From the NCBI RefSeq assembly GCF_000421665.1, contig NZ_ATXL01000013.1:1-49974 (forward strand): DNA of 49,974 nt, written 5' to 3'. The translations under genes and the position numbers were made by a program. Under the pieces are notes generated by a model. That model did no database searches, had not been told where the DNA came from, and worked only from the letters and a program-made list of their open reading frames with translations. Shown piece by piece: positions 37,978 to 48,177 of the stretch. The DNA is from Bavariicoccus seileri WCC 4188. GTDB taxonomy: Bacteria > Bacillota > Bacilli > Lactobacillales > Aerococcaceae. The first letter of the stretch is position 1. Each line of letters opens with the position of its first letter.

Positions 37978-40596
37978 ATGGTCGATAAAGTTGACTTAAC
38001 TGATAATTCACCAAAACCTGTTGTTGAATTATCAACTGAGATGCGAAAGTCATTTTTACAATATTCGATGAGTGTTATCGTGTCACGGGCACTACCTGAT
38101 GTGAGAGACGGCCTGAAACCTGTTCATAGGCGTATTCTCTATGGGATGAATGAGTTAGGTGTCACACCTGACAAAGCTCATAAAAAGTCTGCGCGTATCG
38201 TCGGAGATGTTATGGGTAAGTATCATCCCCATGGTGATAGTGCTATCTATGAATCCATGGTGCGGATGGCACAAGATTTCAGTTACCGTTATCCATTAGT
38301 TGATGGCCATGGTAATTTTGGCTCAATTGATGGAGATGGCGCTGCAGCAATGCGGTATACAGAATCGCGCTTATCTAAAATTTCGTTAGAAATGTTAAGA
38401 GATATCAATAAAGATACCATTGATTTTATTGATAACTATGATGGTAGTGAACGCGAACCAGTCGTATTACCTGCTCGTTTCCCTAATTTATTAGTTAACG
38501 GGGCCACAGGTATTGCTGTTGGGATGGCAACCAATATACCACCACATAATTTAAAAGAAGTTATTGCTGCATTAGATATGTTGATGGAAAAACCAGATGT
38601 GACGACACAAGACTTGATGACTGTTTTACCGGGACCCGATTTTCCAACTGGTGGGTTAGTGTTAGGTAAATCTGGTATAAGAAGAGCCTACGAAACTGGT
38701 AAAGGGAGTATCATCTGCCGTGCTAAACTTGATATTCAAGTTGGTAAAAATGATAAAGAACGTATTATTATCACTGAGTTACCTTACATGGTCAACAAAG
38801 CTAAACTAGTCCAAAGAATAGCTGAATTACATCGGGATAAACGAATTGAAGGTATCACTTATCTAAACGATGAATCCGACCGTAATGGTATGCGGATCGT
38901 TATCGATGTCAGACGTGATGTTAGTGCACATGTTTTGATCAATAATCTGTATAAGCTAACACCGTTACAAACATCATTTGGGTTCAATATGTTAGCCATC
39001 GTCAAAGGTGTACCGCGGACATTATCTCTAAAAGAAATTCTAGAATACTATCTTGAACACCAAGAAGAAGTCGTTAGAAGACGGGCTGCTTTTGATAAGA
39101 AAAAAGCTGAAGCAAGGGCTCATATTCTAGAAGGATTGCAAACAGCTCTTGATCACATTGATGCGATCATCACAATCTTGAGAAGTTCGAAAACAGGTGA
39201 AGAAGCGAAACAAATTTTCATGAAAGATTATGGGTTAAGTGATGTTCAAGCACAAGCCATTCTTGACATGAGAATGATTCGGTTGACCGGGTTAGAACGG
39301 GAAAAAATCGATGCTGAGCACACCAATTTGATGGCTCAAATCAAAGAGTTAACGGCTATTTTAGAGAGTGAACAAAGACGGTTTGAAATCATCAAAGATG
39401 AATTGCAACAAATTAGCGATAAATACGGTGATGATCGCCGAACAGAACTCTTAGTTGGTGAAGTATTGAGTCTAGAGGATGAAGACTTGATTGAAGAAGA
39501 TAATGTGATGATCACTTTGACACATAATGGATATATCAAACGCTTATCTAATGATGAATTTAGAACACAAAAACGTGGTGGTCGTGGTGTTCAAGGAATT
39601 AGTATCCATGACAACGACTTTGTAGAGACGATGTTCTCTTGTTCTACTCATGATACGATTCTTTTCTTTACCAACACGGGTAAAGTCTATAAAATCAAAG
39701 GTTATGAAATTCCAGAATATGGTCGGACAGCTAAGGGATTACCACTAGTAAACTTACTACCAATCGAACATAATGAAAAAGTCCAAACGATGATTAATGT
39801 CGGAGAATTACAGGCTGATAATAGCAATCTCTTCTTTGCGACACGTCAAGGTGTTATCAAACGGACGCCAATGAGCGATTTCCAAAATATTCGCGCTAAC
39901 GGTATTCGGGCAATCAACTTACGTGATGATGATGAATTGATGAAAGTTCGTCTGACAACAGGATCTGATACAATGATTATTGCGTCTCGTAAGGGATTAT
40001 CAGTTGTTTTCAAGGAATCTGATGTTCGTTTAATGGGACGTTCAGCTGCTGGTGTAAGAGGAATCAACCTCGCCGCAGACGATGTTGTAATTGGAATGGA
40101 TTCGTTTAATGAACCTTGTGATATCTTGACTGTTACAGATAAGGGCTATGGTAAACGAACAAGTAGTGACCAATACTCAATCCATCGTCGCGGTGGTAAG
40201 GGGATGAAAGCTATCCAATTGACTGAACGGAATGGAGAACTCGTTGCCATTCGTTGTGTTGATGGTCATGAAGATATTGCAATGGTAACGAACCAAGGAA
40301 CAGTTATTAGGTGTCATGTGACAGATGTATCATTGACCGGTAGAGCGACACAAGGTGTCAAGATTATTCGGTTAGATCCAGAAGCAGTGCTTTCAGCCGT
40401 TGCTGTTATCGAACCAGATCCTGAAGAAAACGAGACAAATGATAATGATGACGAAATTGAATCAAGTGGTGAGCTCAGTGAATCAAATGAAAAAGTTACT
40501 GATTCGAGTTTAGATAAATTGATTGATCGAGCTATGGACGATTCCAATTTAACAAGTCATAAAAAAGATAAAGATCATTTTGATCATGAAGACTAA
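37978..40596 (+). CDS. gyrA: DNA gyrase subunit A
   Basis: An 872-aa breakage-reunion subunit that introduces negative supercoils with GyrB. The catalytic tyrosine is in [12 protein letters not shown]. The quinolone-resistance region reads [15 protein letters not shown], i.e. the unmutated Ser and an acidic residue four positions on, so no classical resistance change is visible. The C-terminal beta-pinwheel contains the GyrA box QKRGGRG. The last 60 residues are an acidic, low-complexity tail. AAAAAGGAG precedes the ATG. Confidence 0.98.
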   Translation: MVDKVDLTDNSPKPVVELSTEMRKSFLQYSMSVIVSRALPDVRDGLKPVHRRILYGMNELGVTPDKAHKKSARIVGDVMGKYHPHGDSAIYESMVRMAQDFSYRYPLVDGHGNFGSIDGDGAAAMRYTESRLSKISLEMLRDINKDTIDFIDNYDGSEREPVVLPARFPNLLVNGATGIAVGMATNIPPHNLKEVIAALDMLMEKPDVTTQDLMTVLPGPDFPTGGLVLGKSGIRRAYETGKGSIICRAKLDIQVGKNDKERIIITELPYMVNKAKLVQRIAELHRDKRIEGITYLNDESDRNGMRIVIDVRRDVSAHVLINNLYKLTPLQTSFGFNMLAIVKGVPRTLSLKEILEYYLEHQEEVVRRRAAFDKKKAEARAHILEGLQTALDHIDAIITILRSSKTGEEAKQIFMKDYGLSDVQAQAILDMRMIRLTGLEREKIDAEHTNLMAQIKELTAILESEQRRFEIIKDELQQISDKYGDDRRTELLVGEVLSLEDEDLIEEDNVMITLTHNGYIKRLSNDEFRTQKRGGRGVQGISIHDNDFVETMFSCSTHDTILFFTNTGKVYKIKGYEIPEYGRTAKGLPLVNLLPIEHNEKVQTMINVGELQADNSNLFFATRQGVIKRTPMSDFQNIRANGIRAINLRDDDELMKVRLTTGSDTMIIASRKGLSVVFKESDVRLMGRSAAGVRGINLAADDVVIGMDSFNEPCDILTVTDKGYGKRTSSDQYSIHRRGGKGMKAIQLTERNGELVAIRCVDGHEDIAMVTNQGTVIRCHVTDVSLTGRATQGVKIIRLDPEAVLSAVAVIEPDPEENETNDNDDEIESSGELSESNEKVTDSSLDKLIDRAMDDSNLTSHKKDKDHFDHED

Positions 40597-40605
40597 TCAA
40601 AGATC

Positions 40606-40668
40606 TAGATACTAATCAATGATTAATAGATACTAATCAGTGATTAATAGATACTAATCAATAAAAAA
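40606..40668. repeat. 21-bp tandem repeat after gyrA
   Basis: TAGATACTAATCAATGATTAA (40606-40626) is followed by a copy with one change (40627-40647) and a partial third copy (from 40648). It lies between the gyrA stop and its terminator. No function is evident. Confidence 0.8.
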
Positions 40669-40677
40669 TTTATAAAT

Positions 40678-40724
40678 AAAGGAAGAGATCGTTCACTGAT
40701 GCAGTGAACGATCTCTTCCTTTTT
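40678..40724. terminator. Bidirectional terminator of gyrA and the VOC gene
   Basis: Perfect 18-bp arms (40681-40698 and 40702-40719; core GATCGTTCACTG/CAGTGAACGATC) around a 3-nt loop, flanked by A and T runs. It lies between the convergent gyrA and dioxygenase genes. Confidence 0.93.
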
Positions 40725-40747
40725 GAGTCTTAATCAATTTAAAAATT

Positions 40748-41617
40748 TTAAAATTGTTCCTCAGTTTCAATTTTTAGTGTGATACCATTCGGATCTTTTA
40801 CAATCAAACGACCATCATGATCAGTTGTAAAAGAAGTTTGTTCTGTTTCTAATCGGTTGGTAAGTTCTGCAATATCACTAGTCGATGGAACAACAATTGT
40901 AAAGTAATTTAGCCCTAAATCGTTATCTTTAGGAGGTTCGATTACTCCGCCCCACGTATTTGTGCCAATGTGATGATGATAAGTACCAGCTGCAAAAAAC
41001 TTTGCTTGTGAGCCATAGGTATCTTTAAGTGTAAGACCTAATATAGTTGCATAAAAATCCTGCGTTTTATTCAGTTCAGCGACAGACAGATGTACGTGCC
41101 CAATAGTTGTTTGTTTTGGAAATTTGTCTGTACTATCATCTCTTGAGGATAAAACACCATCAGCATCCATAGCTTCAGTAATACCCTTGATTGTACCGTC
41201 TTCTTTTATATCCCACTCATAAATTGGGCGGTCACGGTAAATTTCAATACCGTTTCCTTCTGGATCAGCAAGATAGATTGCTTCACTATAGCCGTGATTT
41301 GAAGCACCTTGTAAAGGTGCTTCTTTTCTGATTAGACTTGCTAAAGTGTTACCGAGATCTTTCCTAGTTGGTAAAAGATAAGCAACATGAAATAAGCCAG
41401 TGGTTGCTTTTCTTTCTGAAGGAATATCCAATTTATTCAAAACAAGTAAGATTGGAGAATTATTTCCAGTATTAAAATATGCCTTACCATCCTCTTCTCT
41501 TACAAGAGATAAACCAATGATTGTTTGATAAAATTCAACCATCTCTGCTAAATTATTTATATTTAAAGAAATTCTTCCAGGATGTGTTTGTGAATCAATT
41601 TGATATAATTGTGTCAT
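40748..41617 (-). CDS. VOC family protein, catechol-2,3-dioxygenase-like (CatE type)
   Basis: A 289-aa protein of two vicinal-oxygen-chelate modules (about 8-125 and 165-285). The metal ligands of the second module are visible: His in IGHVHLSV, His in the HHHIGTNTWGG segment and Glu in LKIETEE. The overall pattern resembles B. subtilis CatE-type ring-cleavage dioxygenases acting on catechols, although the true substrate is unknown and a thiol/quinone detoxification role is equally possible. It is a single gene pointing towards oriC, against its neighbours. An operator-like palindrome overlaps its promoter. Confidence 0.82.
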   Translation of the reverse strand: MTQLYQIDSQTHPGRISLNINNLAEMVEFYQTIIGLSLVREEDGKAYFNTGNNSPILLVLNKLDIPSERKATTGLFHVAYLLPTRKDLGNTLASLIRKEAPLQGASNHGYSEAIYLADPEGNGIEIYRDRPIYEWDIKEDGTIKGITEAMDADGVLSSRDDSTDKFPKQTTIGHVHLSVAELNKTQDFYATILGLTLKDTYGSQAKFFAAGTYHHHIGTNTWGGVIEPPKDNDLGLNYFTIVVPSTSDIAELTNRLETEQTSFTTDHDGRLIVKDPNGITLKIETEEQF

Positions 41618-41972
41618 ATTAGTTTCCTCTACTATTCTAAATTATTTATTGCCCATAAAAATAAAATTCAACTATTCTCTCAGGATACATATTTCAACAA
41701 ATAAGTAAGCTGACAATGATAGTCTACAATACTTACTTATTGTAAGTCAAATAGTTATTCTCGGAAAACTACCCAGTTAAGTAAGAGATTTTTGAATAAT
41801 AACACTCACTCAATTATATCGCTTTACCAACTAGTCGATTTATTTTAACAAATTATTGCTATGAGTTTGGATCCTTGCTATAATTAGTCAATGTGAGTAC
41901 TCTACTAAGAGAACTCTCCTTGCTTTCTATTTGAATAGAAAGCCATAAGTCCAAGAGGAGGTGACAGTCGAC
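41618..41972. other. Divergent control region between the VOC gene and rpsF
   Basis: On the minus strand a candidate promoter reads TTGACT, 18-nt spacer, TAGACT; the spacer contains the palindrome TACAATACTTACTTATTGTA (41725-41744). On the plus strand rpsF has its own promoter (41856-41884) and a leader with an 8-bp hairpin CTTTCTAT/ATAGAAAG (about 41922-41942). No gene is seen here. Confidence 0.6.
41856..41884 (+). promoter_or_regulatory. rpsF-ssb-rpsR promoter
   Basis: -35 TTGCTA (41856-41861), 17-nt spacer, perfect -10 TATAAT (41879-41884). It gives a leader of about 80 nt before rpsF. Confidence 0.75.
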
Positions 41973-42272
41973 ATGAGTCAACAATCGAAGTACGAAATTT
42001 TATATATCGTTCGTCCTAACCTTGACGAAGCTGCTAAGAAAGATTTAGTAGAACGTTTTGATGCGTTATTAACGAATAATGGTGCTGAAATTATTGAATC
42101 TAAAGACTGGGCAAAACGTCGTTTAGCTTACGAAATCAATGATTTTCGTGAAGGAATCTATCATTTAATTACATTAACTGATGAAGATTCAGAAGCTATT
42201 GATGAATTTGCGCGTCTAGCAAAGATCAATAATGATATTTTACGTCATATGATCGTAAAATTACCTAATTAA
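41973..42272 (+). CDS. rpsF: 30S ribosomal protein S6
   Basis: A 99-aa ribosomal protein that binds with S18 to the central domain of 16S rRNA. It begins [18 protein letters not shown] and shows the conserved [21 protein letters not shown] core. The ATG at 41973 follows AGAGGAGGTGACAGTCGAC; the GTG at 41961 overlaps that binding site. It opens the rpsF-ssb-rpsR operon. Confidence 0.97.
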   Translation: MSQQSKYEILYIVRPNLDEAAKKDLVERFDALLTNNGAEIIESKDWAKRRLAYEINDFREGIYHLITLTDEDSEAIDEFARLAKINNDILRHMIVKLPN

Positions 42273-42306
42273 TAACTTTTAGTCATCAAAAGGAAAGGTG
42301 AATTAA

Positions 42307-42813
42307 ATGATTAATAATGTTGTATTAGTTGGTCGCTTAACTAAACCTGTAGATTTGCGCTATACGGCTAATGGCACAGCAGTTGGATCATTCACGCTAG
42401 CAGTCAATCGTAGTTTTACGAATCGTGACGGTGAACGCGAAACAGATTTTATCAATTGTGTCCTTTGGCGTAAAGCAGCTGAGAACTTTGCTAATTTTAC
42501 TCGTAAGGGTTCATTAGTTGGGATCGAAGGAAGTATACAGACTAGAAATTATGAAAACCAACAAGGTCAACGTGTCTATGTAACAGAAGTATTAGCTTCA
42601 AACTTCTCACTATTAGAATCACGTTCAGTTACTGAACAAAGACCAGCTGGCGATGGTGCATCTAATGATGGACCTCAAAATTCATATCAAAACAATAACA
42701 ACACCAATTATCAATCTCAAAACAATTCAGCGAAACAATCATTCTCAAACGATCCTTTCTCATCTAATGACAATGATGTTATAGATATTTCTGATGATGA
42801 CTTACCATTCTAA
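42307..42813 (+). CDS. ssb: Single-stranded DNA-binding protein Ssb
   Basis: A 168-aa protein that coats single-stranded DNA and recruits repair and replication partners. The OB fold spans about residues 1-105 ([19 protein letters not shown]). A flexible Asn/Gln/Ser-rich linker (about 115-155) leads to the acidic tip DISDDDLPF, the partner-binding peptide. It sits between rpsF and rpsR as in most Firmicutes. Confidence 0.97.
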   Translation: MINNVVLVGRLTKPVDLRYTANGTAVGSFTLAVNRSFTNRDGERETDFINCVLWRKAAENFANFTRKGSLVGIEGSIQTRNYENQQGQRVYVTEVLASNFSLLESRSVTEQRPAGDGASNDGPQNSYQNNNNTNYQSQNNSAKQSFSNDPFSSNDNDVIDISDDDLPF

Positions 42814-42850
42814 ATACTAACTGAAAGAATATCTGTAAGGAGGGATTTTT

Positions 42851-43087
42851 GTGCCAGGACCACGTAGAGGTGGACGCAGACGTCGTAAAGTATGTTACTT
42901 CACTGCTAACCACATTGATTATATCGATTATAAAGATGTTGAATTATTGAAACGCTTCATTTCTGAAAAAGGTAAAATTTTACCACGTCGCGTTACAGGA
43001 ACAAGTGCTAAATATCAACGTCCATTAACAATAGCAATCAAAAGAGCACGCGTAATGGGATTACTTCCATTTACAAGTGCTGACTAA
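42851..43087 (+). CDS. rpsR: 30S ribosomal protein S18
   Basis: A 78-aa basic ribosomal protein, partner of S6. The core [23 protein letters not shown] and [12 protein letters not shown] are conserved. The start is GTG at 42851 after AAGGAGGG. An 8-bp hairpin GACTAAAC/GTTTAGTC (43082-43101) overlaps the stop codon and may be a weak terminator, though no T run follows. Confidence 0.97.
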   Translation: MPGPRRGGRRRRKVCYFTANHIDYIDYKDVELLKRFISEKGKILPRRVTGTSAKYQRPLTIAIKRARVMGLLPFTSAD

Positions 43088-43207
43088 ACGTCTGTTTAGT
43101 CTATTATATGACAATTTAATCTATAGATTGTCACTAGAAAATAGCAAATAAATGAATTACGTTTTATATACAATATAGAATATATAACGAACAAGTTTTC
43201 TACATTT

Positions 43208-43235
43208 TGTGGATAACTTGTTTTTTTGTGGATAA
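43208..43235 (-). promoter_or_regulatory. Two perfect DnaA boxes outside oriC
   Basis: TGTGGATAA at 43208-43216 and again at 43227-43235, in the same orientation and 19 bp apart (nearly two helical turns). ATATCCACA, one base off consensus, follows at 43370-43378 and 43485-43493 in the opposite orientation. Confidence 0.7.
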
Positions 43236-43469
43236 GTTTATATAAAAGTGATACTTGAAATAAAGTCAGTATGTAATTAGTAATAGAACAGCAAGATCTT
43301 GTGCTCCATAGAAGAATAATGATGTGTAAATATCGTTGACAACTGAGACTTTATGATTCTGTTAACAAGATATCCACAGTCAGTTAAAAGTTAAGTATAG
43401 AATCATGTAGCTGGTTAGGATAAGTAGAAAATAAATTATTGTAAACATGTTGATAACTATTAGAAATAT

Positions 43470-43485
43470 TGGTTCATGTGAAACA
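43470..43485. promoter_or_regulatory. Degenerate parS-like site
   Basis: TGGTTCATGTGAAACA differs from the perfect parS at two positions and directly abuts the DnaA-box-like ATATCCACA at 43485-43493. Binding would be expected to be weaker, if any. Confidence 0.4.
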
Positions 43486-44006
43486 TATCCACAGTATCTA
43501 GTAAAGTTACTAACAGTTAAGACTATAGGATTACTATATGTCTGTAAGTATAATTTTGCTGGTTAACACAATCATAATGATTTTAAAAGTAGTAACAAAT
43601 TCAATCGATTATAAACAACAGATCCTTTCCTCGATTGTATCTTTCCTTGTGAGTTTAACTTCTCTACCCTTTCCAACTTTCATTTCGATTCTTCCACATC
43701 TTCAAATATAGCTGCCACCTATTATACTTCTAATAAATAACTATTTGAGTTGGAGCTTAAATCCAATTTTACAAAATATTGAAAATCCGATTAAAACGTA
43801 TAGTAGATAACTGTTAGTGTAACTGTTTAGAAACAACTTTTAAAAAGAAGTGCTAGTTCCCTACTTTTTTGACAGTATAAATCGATTTTATAGCTACTTA
43901 TCATATTTAAATGCAAACCTGATGAATAAGAAGATAATGAAATAACTTATGCAGTACTTATGTAGTGATGACAAACAAGAATAAGGGACAAGATAACTAC
44001 ATAAAA

Positions 44007-44022
44007 TGTTTCACGTGAAACA
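44007..44022. promoter_or_regulatory. parS site 1
   Basis: TGTTTCACGTGAAACA is a perfect palindrome matching the conserved bacterial ParB-binding parS sequence. Flanks extend the symmetry to 36 bp (43997-44032) with a single mismatched pair. Confidence 0.92.
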
Positions 44023-44244
44023 TATTATGTAGTTTTTAAGCCAGCAGCAAGATAATTTGATCGATACTCTATAAAAAATTTGACTTAATTAAGTAAAAAG
44101 ATATAACAAGCTAAAAATCACTAGAAAAGTTATAAAAAGACTAGAATAACTAGCTAACTAAGCTTAGTAAAGGCCCTATTTAACTTAGTTGGCCGAAGAA
44201 ATATAGCCTAAAAGGACGCATAATTGCAAAAATGTCTAAAATAA

Positions 44245-44260
44245 TGTTTCACGTGAAACA
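44245..44260. promoter_or_regulatory. parS site 2
   Basis: TGTTTCACGTGAAACA again, inside a perfect 24-bp palindrome (44241-44264). Confidence 0.92.
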
Positions 44261-44579
44261 TTATCAAGTAAAATAAGGATATTGTTGATCTTGTCAAACT
44301 ATTACTAAGGAATAGGTATAGTTAAAGTAGCTTCCTTTCTATCGAATGTTTTTGTTTCAAAGATTATTCGAATTCTATCTCAGATTATTTTTCTATTCTT
44401 CTCAATCTAAAAGTCTCACTATTAACAAAGTCATATAACCATTTATAGAAATGAAATGTTGTTTATGATGGATAAGTATACGGATAAGATACATTAGTTA
44501 GGCAAGTTGGTGAAAAAATGTAAAGTTGGTACAGCAAAAGTAAACTCGTGAGTAAATTTAGTTAATGTAAAGAACGAAA

Positions 44580-44595
44580 TGTTTCACGTGAAACA
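44580..44595. promoter_or_regulatory. parS site 3
   Basis: TGTTTCACGTGAAACA, the third identical copy, with little extra flanking symmetry. The three sites are 238 and 335 bp apart. Confidence 0.92.
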
Positions 44596-45010
44596 ATTTT
44601 GGGAACTTATGGTACAAATTGGCTATTAGTATCTAAAAACGAAATTTTTCTTGTGTTACAAAACAGATAACGCTCTAAATCAAAAAAAATTTGTTAAGAA
44701 AAGATAGTAAGCACTTGTAGGTATAGGCATTGAGATTAGGTATCTTTTCAAAGCCTTACTAGTACTATTCTGTTTCTGTATAAAGGCAAAGATAGATGAA
44801 TTTGGCAAGATCGGATCATGTTTCGTTATAGATACTCTTATTCTTCCTATTAATATCTATTCTCATATGATTTCTTATGATAATAAAGAAAACTAGTCAG
44901 TGTTATAGTCTGATTTATTAAAAATGGAAATAGTAGTACATGCTTACTGTATATACAAAACTAAGTGGACATTAACTCAGTTTGTCAGTTGTACGGTTTT
45001 AAATTATTTA

Positions 45011-45041
45011 GTAGTGTGTAGTGTGTAGTGTGTAGTGTGTA
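45011..45041. repeat. 7-bp microsatellite
   Basis: GTAGTGT is repeated four times head to tail (45011-45038) with a partial fifth copy. Such a tract may vary in copy number by slippage. Confidence 0.85.
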
Positions 45042-45481
45042 TGTAAGAAGTGAGTTAGTAAAGTAAGGGTAATTGAATACTTCAATGTTACTTCATACTA
45101 TTTCATGAAAAATTATATTTTTTTACATCAAATGAGTTAGAGATAGGTTATTGATCTGATTTATCATAAAAATTTAAAAATAATGATTTTCTTTAATCCG
45201 AAAATTATTGGAATGTGACCAATATACGCTGGTATACAATATTGATGAACGATAAGGATATTTAAGTTTGAAGTATATTGGTTTACTAAATTTTATTTAA
45301 CGGGAATAGACTGTGAAGTGCTGTATAGTTTTATATAGTGTACTAGTATTTAGGTATAAAGGACTTATGTTGGAGTAGGACACTAGGACAGGGGCTGATT
45401 GGTGTAAAGTAAATGATTATGTTCTACAAACTATAAAGAACATATGTTCTTGTTAAGTGTTTTTATTTTTGGTGGCTTTAA

Positions 45482-45490
45482 TGTTATAAT
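45482..45490 (+). promoter_or_regulatory. Candidate gdpP-rplI-dnaB promoter (extended -10)
   Basis: TGTTATAAT combines an extended TG with a perfect -10 (45485-45490); no clear -35. The palindrome AAGAACATATGTTCTT (45436-45451) ends about 30 bp upstream and could bind a regulator. The leader to gdpP would be about 170 nt. Confidence 0.5.
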
Positions 45491-45667
45491 AAGCTAGATT
45501 ATTTGTCTGATTTAATGCTTTTCTGGTCTATTTCGCAGGGCTATTAGTCAGAGATTAGATGCTTGATTGTAGTGACATAAATAAGAAGCAGTGAGTTTTT
45601 TTAAAATTTACTAACACACAACTTTAAGATGGTGGAATCAATCTTAGGAGGATAAAGCAGGTGACTT

Positions 45668-47689
45668 ATGGACTTTTTTAAATTTAACCAATTACCGAGT
45701 TATATTCGTGATAAACGCATTAAAATCCCGTTTTTTATCATGATTTCTTTGTTGTTTATTATTCTAGTACTGTCATTTATCAATAATTGGTTTGTAGGAA
45801 TATTAATGCTGGTTTTGTTTTCAGTTGTTGTAGGTTCTGTCATTTTTATTTCTAATTATTTGGTTGATGAAACGAATGCTTATATTTCAGATCTGTCTTA
45901 CCGTATCAAAGAGGGTGAGCAGGAGGCATTGATTCGGATGCCAATTGGTATTCTTCTATATAATGCTGATCTAGAGGTCCAATGGGTCAACCCGTATTTT
46001 AAGAAGTATTTTCAAAAGAAAGATATTATGGGGCAAAAGGTTGCTGATTTACATCCGCAACTGGGACAATTGATTACAGAAGCAAAATCTGAAGCTTTAA
46101 CGACTTTCGAATGGAATCAACGATTCTTTGATGTGAGTGTTCAACATGATATACGAGCTATTTACTTAGTGGATACCACGCGCTATTCATCAATTGTCAA
46201 AACTTATAATGACGAGAAAATCGTATTCGGTCATATTTTCATCGACAATTATGATGAAATTTCGCAATCGCTAAACGATCGTCGTAAGTCTAACCTAAAT
46301 AACTTTGTGACGAATCAATTGACGAACTGGGCAAAGGCACATAATATCTATTTAAAATGGGTCGATGATGATCGTTTTATTGCTGTCTTAAATAGGAAGA
46401 GACTATATAAAATTGAAAGTGAACGTTTTGATATTATTGATACAGTCAGAGAAACCACGGCTCGTCAAAATTATCCATTAACGATAAGTATGGGCTTCTC
46501 ATATGCTGATGAAGATGAAAAAGTGTCAAACTATTCTGATATCGCAATGTCTGCACAGTCTAACCTCGATCTAGCTTTAGGTCGTGGGGGAGATCAGGTG
46601 GTCGTTAAGTCGAAGAAGGAGCAAGCAAGGTTCTATGGTGGTAAGACTAATCCGATGGAAAAACGGACGCGGGTGCGTTCGCGGATGGTTGCTCAAGCGT
46701 TACAAGATTTGATTCGTGAATCAGATCAAGTCATTGTTATGGGACATAAGTATCCAGATATGGATGCTATTGGGTCTGCTCTAGGAATCAGAAGAATTGC
46801 GCAAATGAATGGTAAAACAGCTTATATAGCTGTTAAGCCAGAGGAATTTAGCCATGATATTGAAAAACTGATTACTGAAGTGAAAAAGAATGAAGATATA
46901 GGACCATTTGTTGTAAATGCTGAAACACTACGTGATAAGATAACACCACAAACGTTGGTCGTTATCGTAGATGTCCATAGGCCGTCTATTGTTTGTGATA
47001 AGGAAATATTGGATAAGGCGGATCAAGTTGTTGTCATCGACCATCATCGTCGTGGACAAGAGTTTCCTGAAAATCCAGTATTGGTTTATATCGAACCATA
47101 TGCTTCTTCTGCAGGCGAGTTGATCACTGAACTATTTGAATATCAATCAAATGAAGCAGATCCGATTTCTAAGATAGAGGCTACTGCAATTCTCGGAGGA
47201 ATAATCGTGGATACTAGAAACTTTTCACTAAGGACTGGTTCACGGACGTTTGATGCTGCTAGCTATTTGAAATCGTGTGGTGCAGACACCGTATTGATTC
47301 AAAGACTGCTAAAAGAAAATTTAAAAGCATATCTCTCAAGAAGTCATCTATTAGAATCACTTGAAATGTATTATGGGAAGCTCGGAATCGCTACTGGTGA
47401 AGAAGACAAGAATTATGGCACAGTGGTGGCAGCTCAAACAGCTGACACCATGCTGTCTATGGAAAATGTTGAAGCTTCCTTTGTAATCACCAAGCGAGAT
47501 GATGGCCGTGTTGGTATCAGTGCCAGAAGTCTAGGCGAAATTAATGTACAAACGATTATGGAAAAAATGGGCGGTGGTGGTCATTTATCAAATGCCGCAA
47601 CGCAACTAGCTGATGAAACAGTAGCGACAGCTAAGAAAAGACTGGTCGATATATTGAAGAGTATTTATGAGCCAACTGAAAAGGAGTAG
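45668..47689 (+). CDS. gdpP: Cyclic-di-AMP phosphodiesterase GdpP
   Basis: A 673-aa membrane enzyme that hydrolyses c-di-AMP to pApA and so controls potassium, osmotic and cell-wall balance. Two transmembrane helices (about 20-60) precede a degenerate PAS domain (about 85-160), a degenerate GGDEF domain (about 170-305) and the DHH/DHHA1 phosphodiesterase module (about 340-670). Catalytic motifs are [13 protein letters not shown] and VIDHHRRG, with [10 protein letters not shown] near the end. The ATG follows AGGTGACTT. A better AGGAGG lies 18 bases upstream and serves a tiny overlapping ORF instead. Confidence 0.96.
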   Translation: MDFFKFNQLPSYIRDKRIKIPFFIMISLLFIILVLSFINNWFVGILMLVLFSVVVGSVIFISNYLVDETNAYISDLSYRIKEGEQEALIRMPIGILLYNADLEVQWVNPYFKKYFQKKDIMGQKVADLHPQLGQLITEAKSEALTTFEWNQRFFDVSVQHDIRAIYLVDTTRYSSIVKTYNDEKIVFGHIFIDNYDEISQSLNDRRKSNLNNFVTNQLTNWAKAHNIYLKWVDDDRFIAVLNRKRLYKIESERFDIIDTVRETTARQNYPLTISMGFSYADEDEKVSNYSDIAMSAQSNLDLALGRGGDQVVVKSKKEQARFYGGKTNPMEKRTRVRSRMVAQALQDLIRESDQVIVMGHKYPDMDAIGSALGIRRIAQMNGKTAYIAVKPEEFSHDIEKLITEVKKNEDIGPFVVNAETLRDKITPQTLVVIVDVHRPSIVCDKEILDKADQVVVIDHHRRGQEFPENPVLVYIEPYASSAGELITELFEYQSNEADPISKIEATAILGGIIVDTRNFSLRTGSRTFDAASYLKSCGADTVLIQRLLKENLKAYLSRSHLLESLEMYYGKLGIATGEEDKNYGTVVAAQTADTMLSMENVEASFVITKRDDGRVGISARSLGEINVQTIMEKMGGGGHLSNAATQLADETVATAKKRLVDILKSIYEPTEKE

Positions 47690-47694
47690 CGAGA

Positions 47695-48147
47695 ATGAAA
47701 GTTATATTTTTACAGGATGTTAAAGGGCAAGGACAACGTGGCGAAATAAAAGAGGTTTCTGATGGTTACGCACAAAACTTTTTGATTAAAAATAAGAAAG
47801 CTAAGTTAGCAACCAGTGCCAATGTTGCCGAATTAGAAGGCAAGAAGAAAGCAAAGAAAAAATTAGAAGCCGAAGAGTTGGAAGAAGCCAAAAAATTAAA
47901 AGAGTTCATTGAAAAAGAGGATACTGTTGTAAAATTGGCAACTAGGGCAGGCGAAAATGGCCAAATATTTGGTTCTATCACCACTAAACAGATCGTCCAA
48001 GGCTTTCAAAAGCAATATAATATCAAACTAGATAAACGAAAAGTTGAACTGGATGAGCCAATTAGGGGATTAGGAGAACGTCAAATCCCAGTTAAATTAC
48101 ACCCACAAGTAACTGCCAAATTGACTATCGATATAGCTGGTAAGTAG
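47695..48147 (+). CDS. rplI: 50S ribosomal protein L9
   Basis: A 150-aa ribosomal protein at the base of the L1 stalk. The N-terminal domain reads [21 protein letters not shown] and is joined by the long Lys/Glu-rich connecting helix (about 42-75) to the C-terminal domain. It starts 5 bases after the gdpP stop with AAGGAG inside the end of gdpP. The gdpP-rplI-dnaB order is the Firmicutes standard. Confidence 0.97.
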   Translation: MKVIFLQDVKGQGQRGEIKEVSDGYAQNFLIKNKKAKLATSANVAELEGKKKAKKKLEAEELEEAKKLKEFIEKEDTVVKLATRAGENGQIFGSITTKQIVQGFQKQYNIKLDKRKVELDEPIRGLGERQIPVKLHPQVTAKLTIDIAGK

Positions 48148-48177
48148 TAACTGTGTTTAAGAAAAGAGGAAAAGCTT

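Larger units (their letters stand above)
43088..45667. other. 2.58-kb gene-free, AT-rich island with parS sites and DnaA boxes
   Basis: No ORF longer than 60 codons and no recognisable gene in any frame. It contains three perfect 16-bp parS palindromes (44007, 44245, 44580), one degenerate parS (43470-43485), two perfect and two one-mismatch DnaA boxes (43208-43493), several other palindromes (ACTTAATTAAGT 44083-44094; AAGAACATATGTTCTT 45436-45451), and a 7-bp tandem repeat. The usual Firmicutes order puts gdpP soon after rpsR, so the island is an unusual expansion. It looks like a centromere/replication-control region rather than a decayed operon, though decay cannot be excluded by eye. Confidence 0.7.

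Noticed and set aside
40606-40668. CRISPR or iteron array after gyrA
   Set aside because: The 21-bp units are directly contiguous with no spacers, and no replication initiator gene lies nearby; a simple tandem repeat explains it.
41885-41972. S6:S18 autoregulatory RNA in the rpsF leader
   Set aside because: A hairpin is present but I could not identify the conserved CCG-bearing binding motif with confidence.
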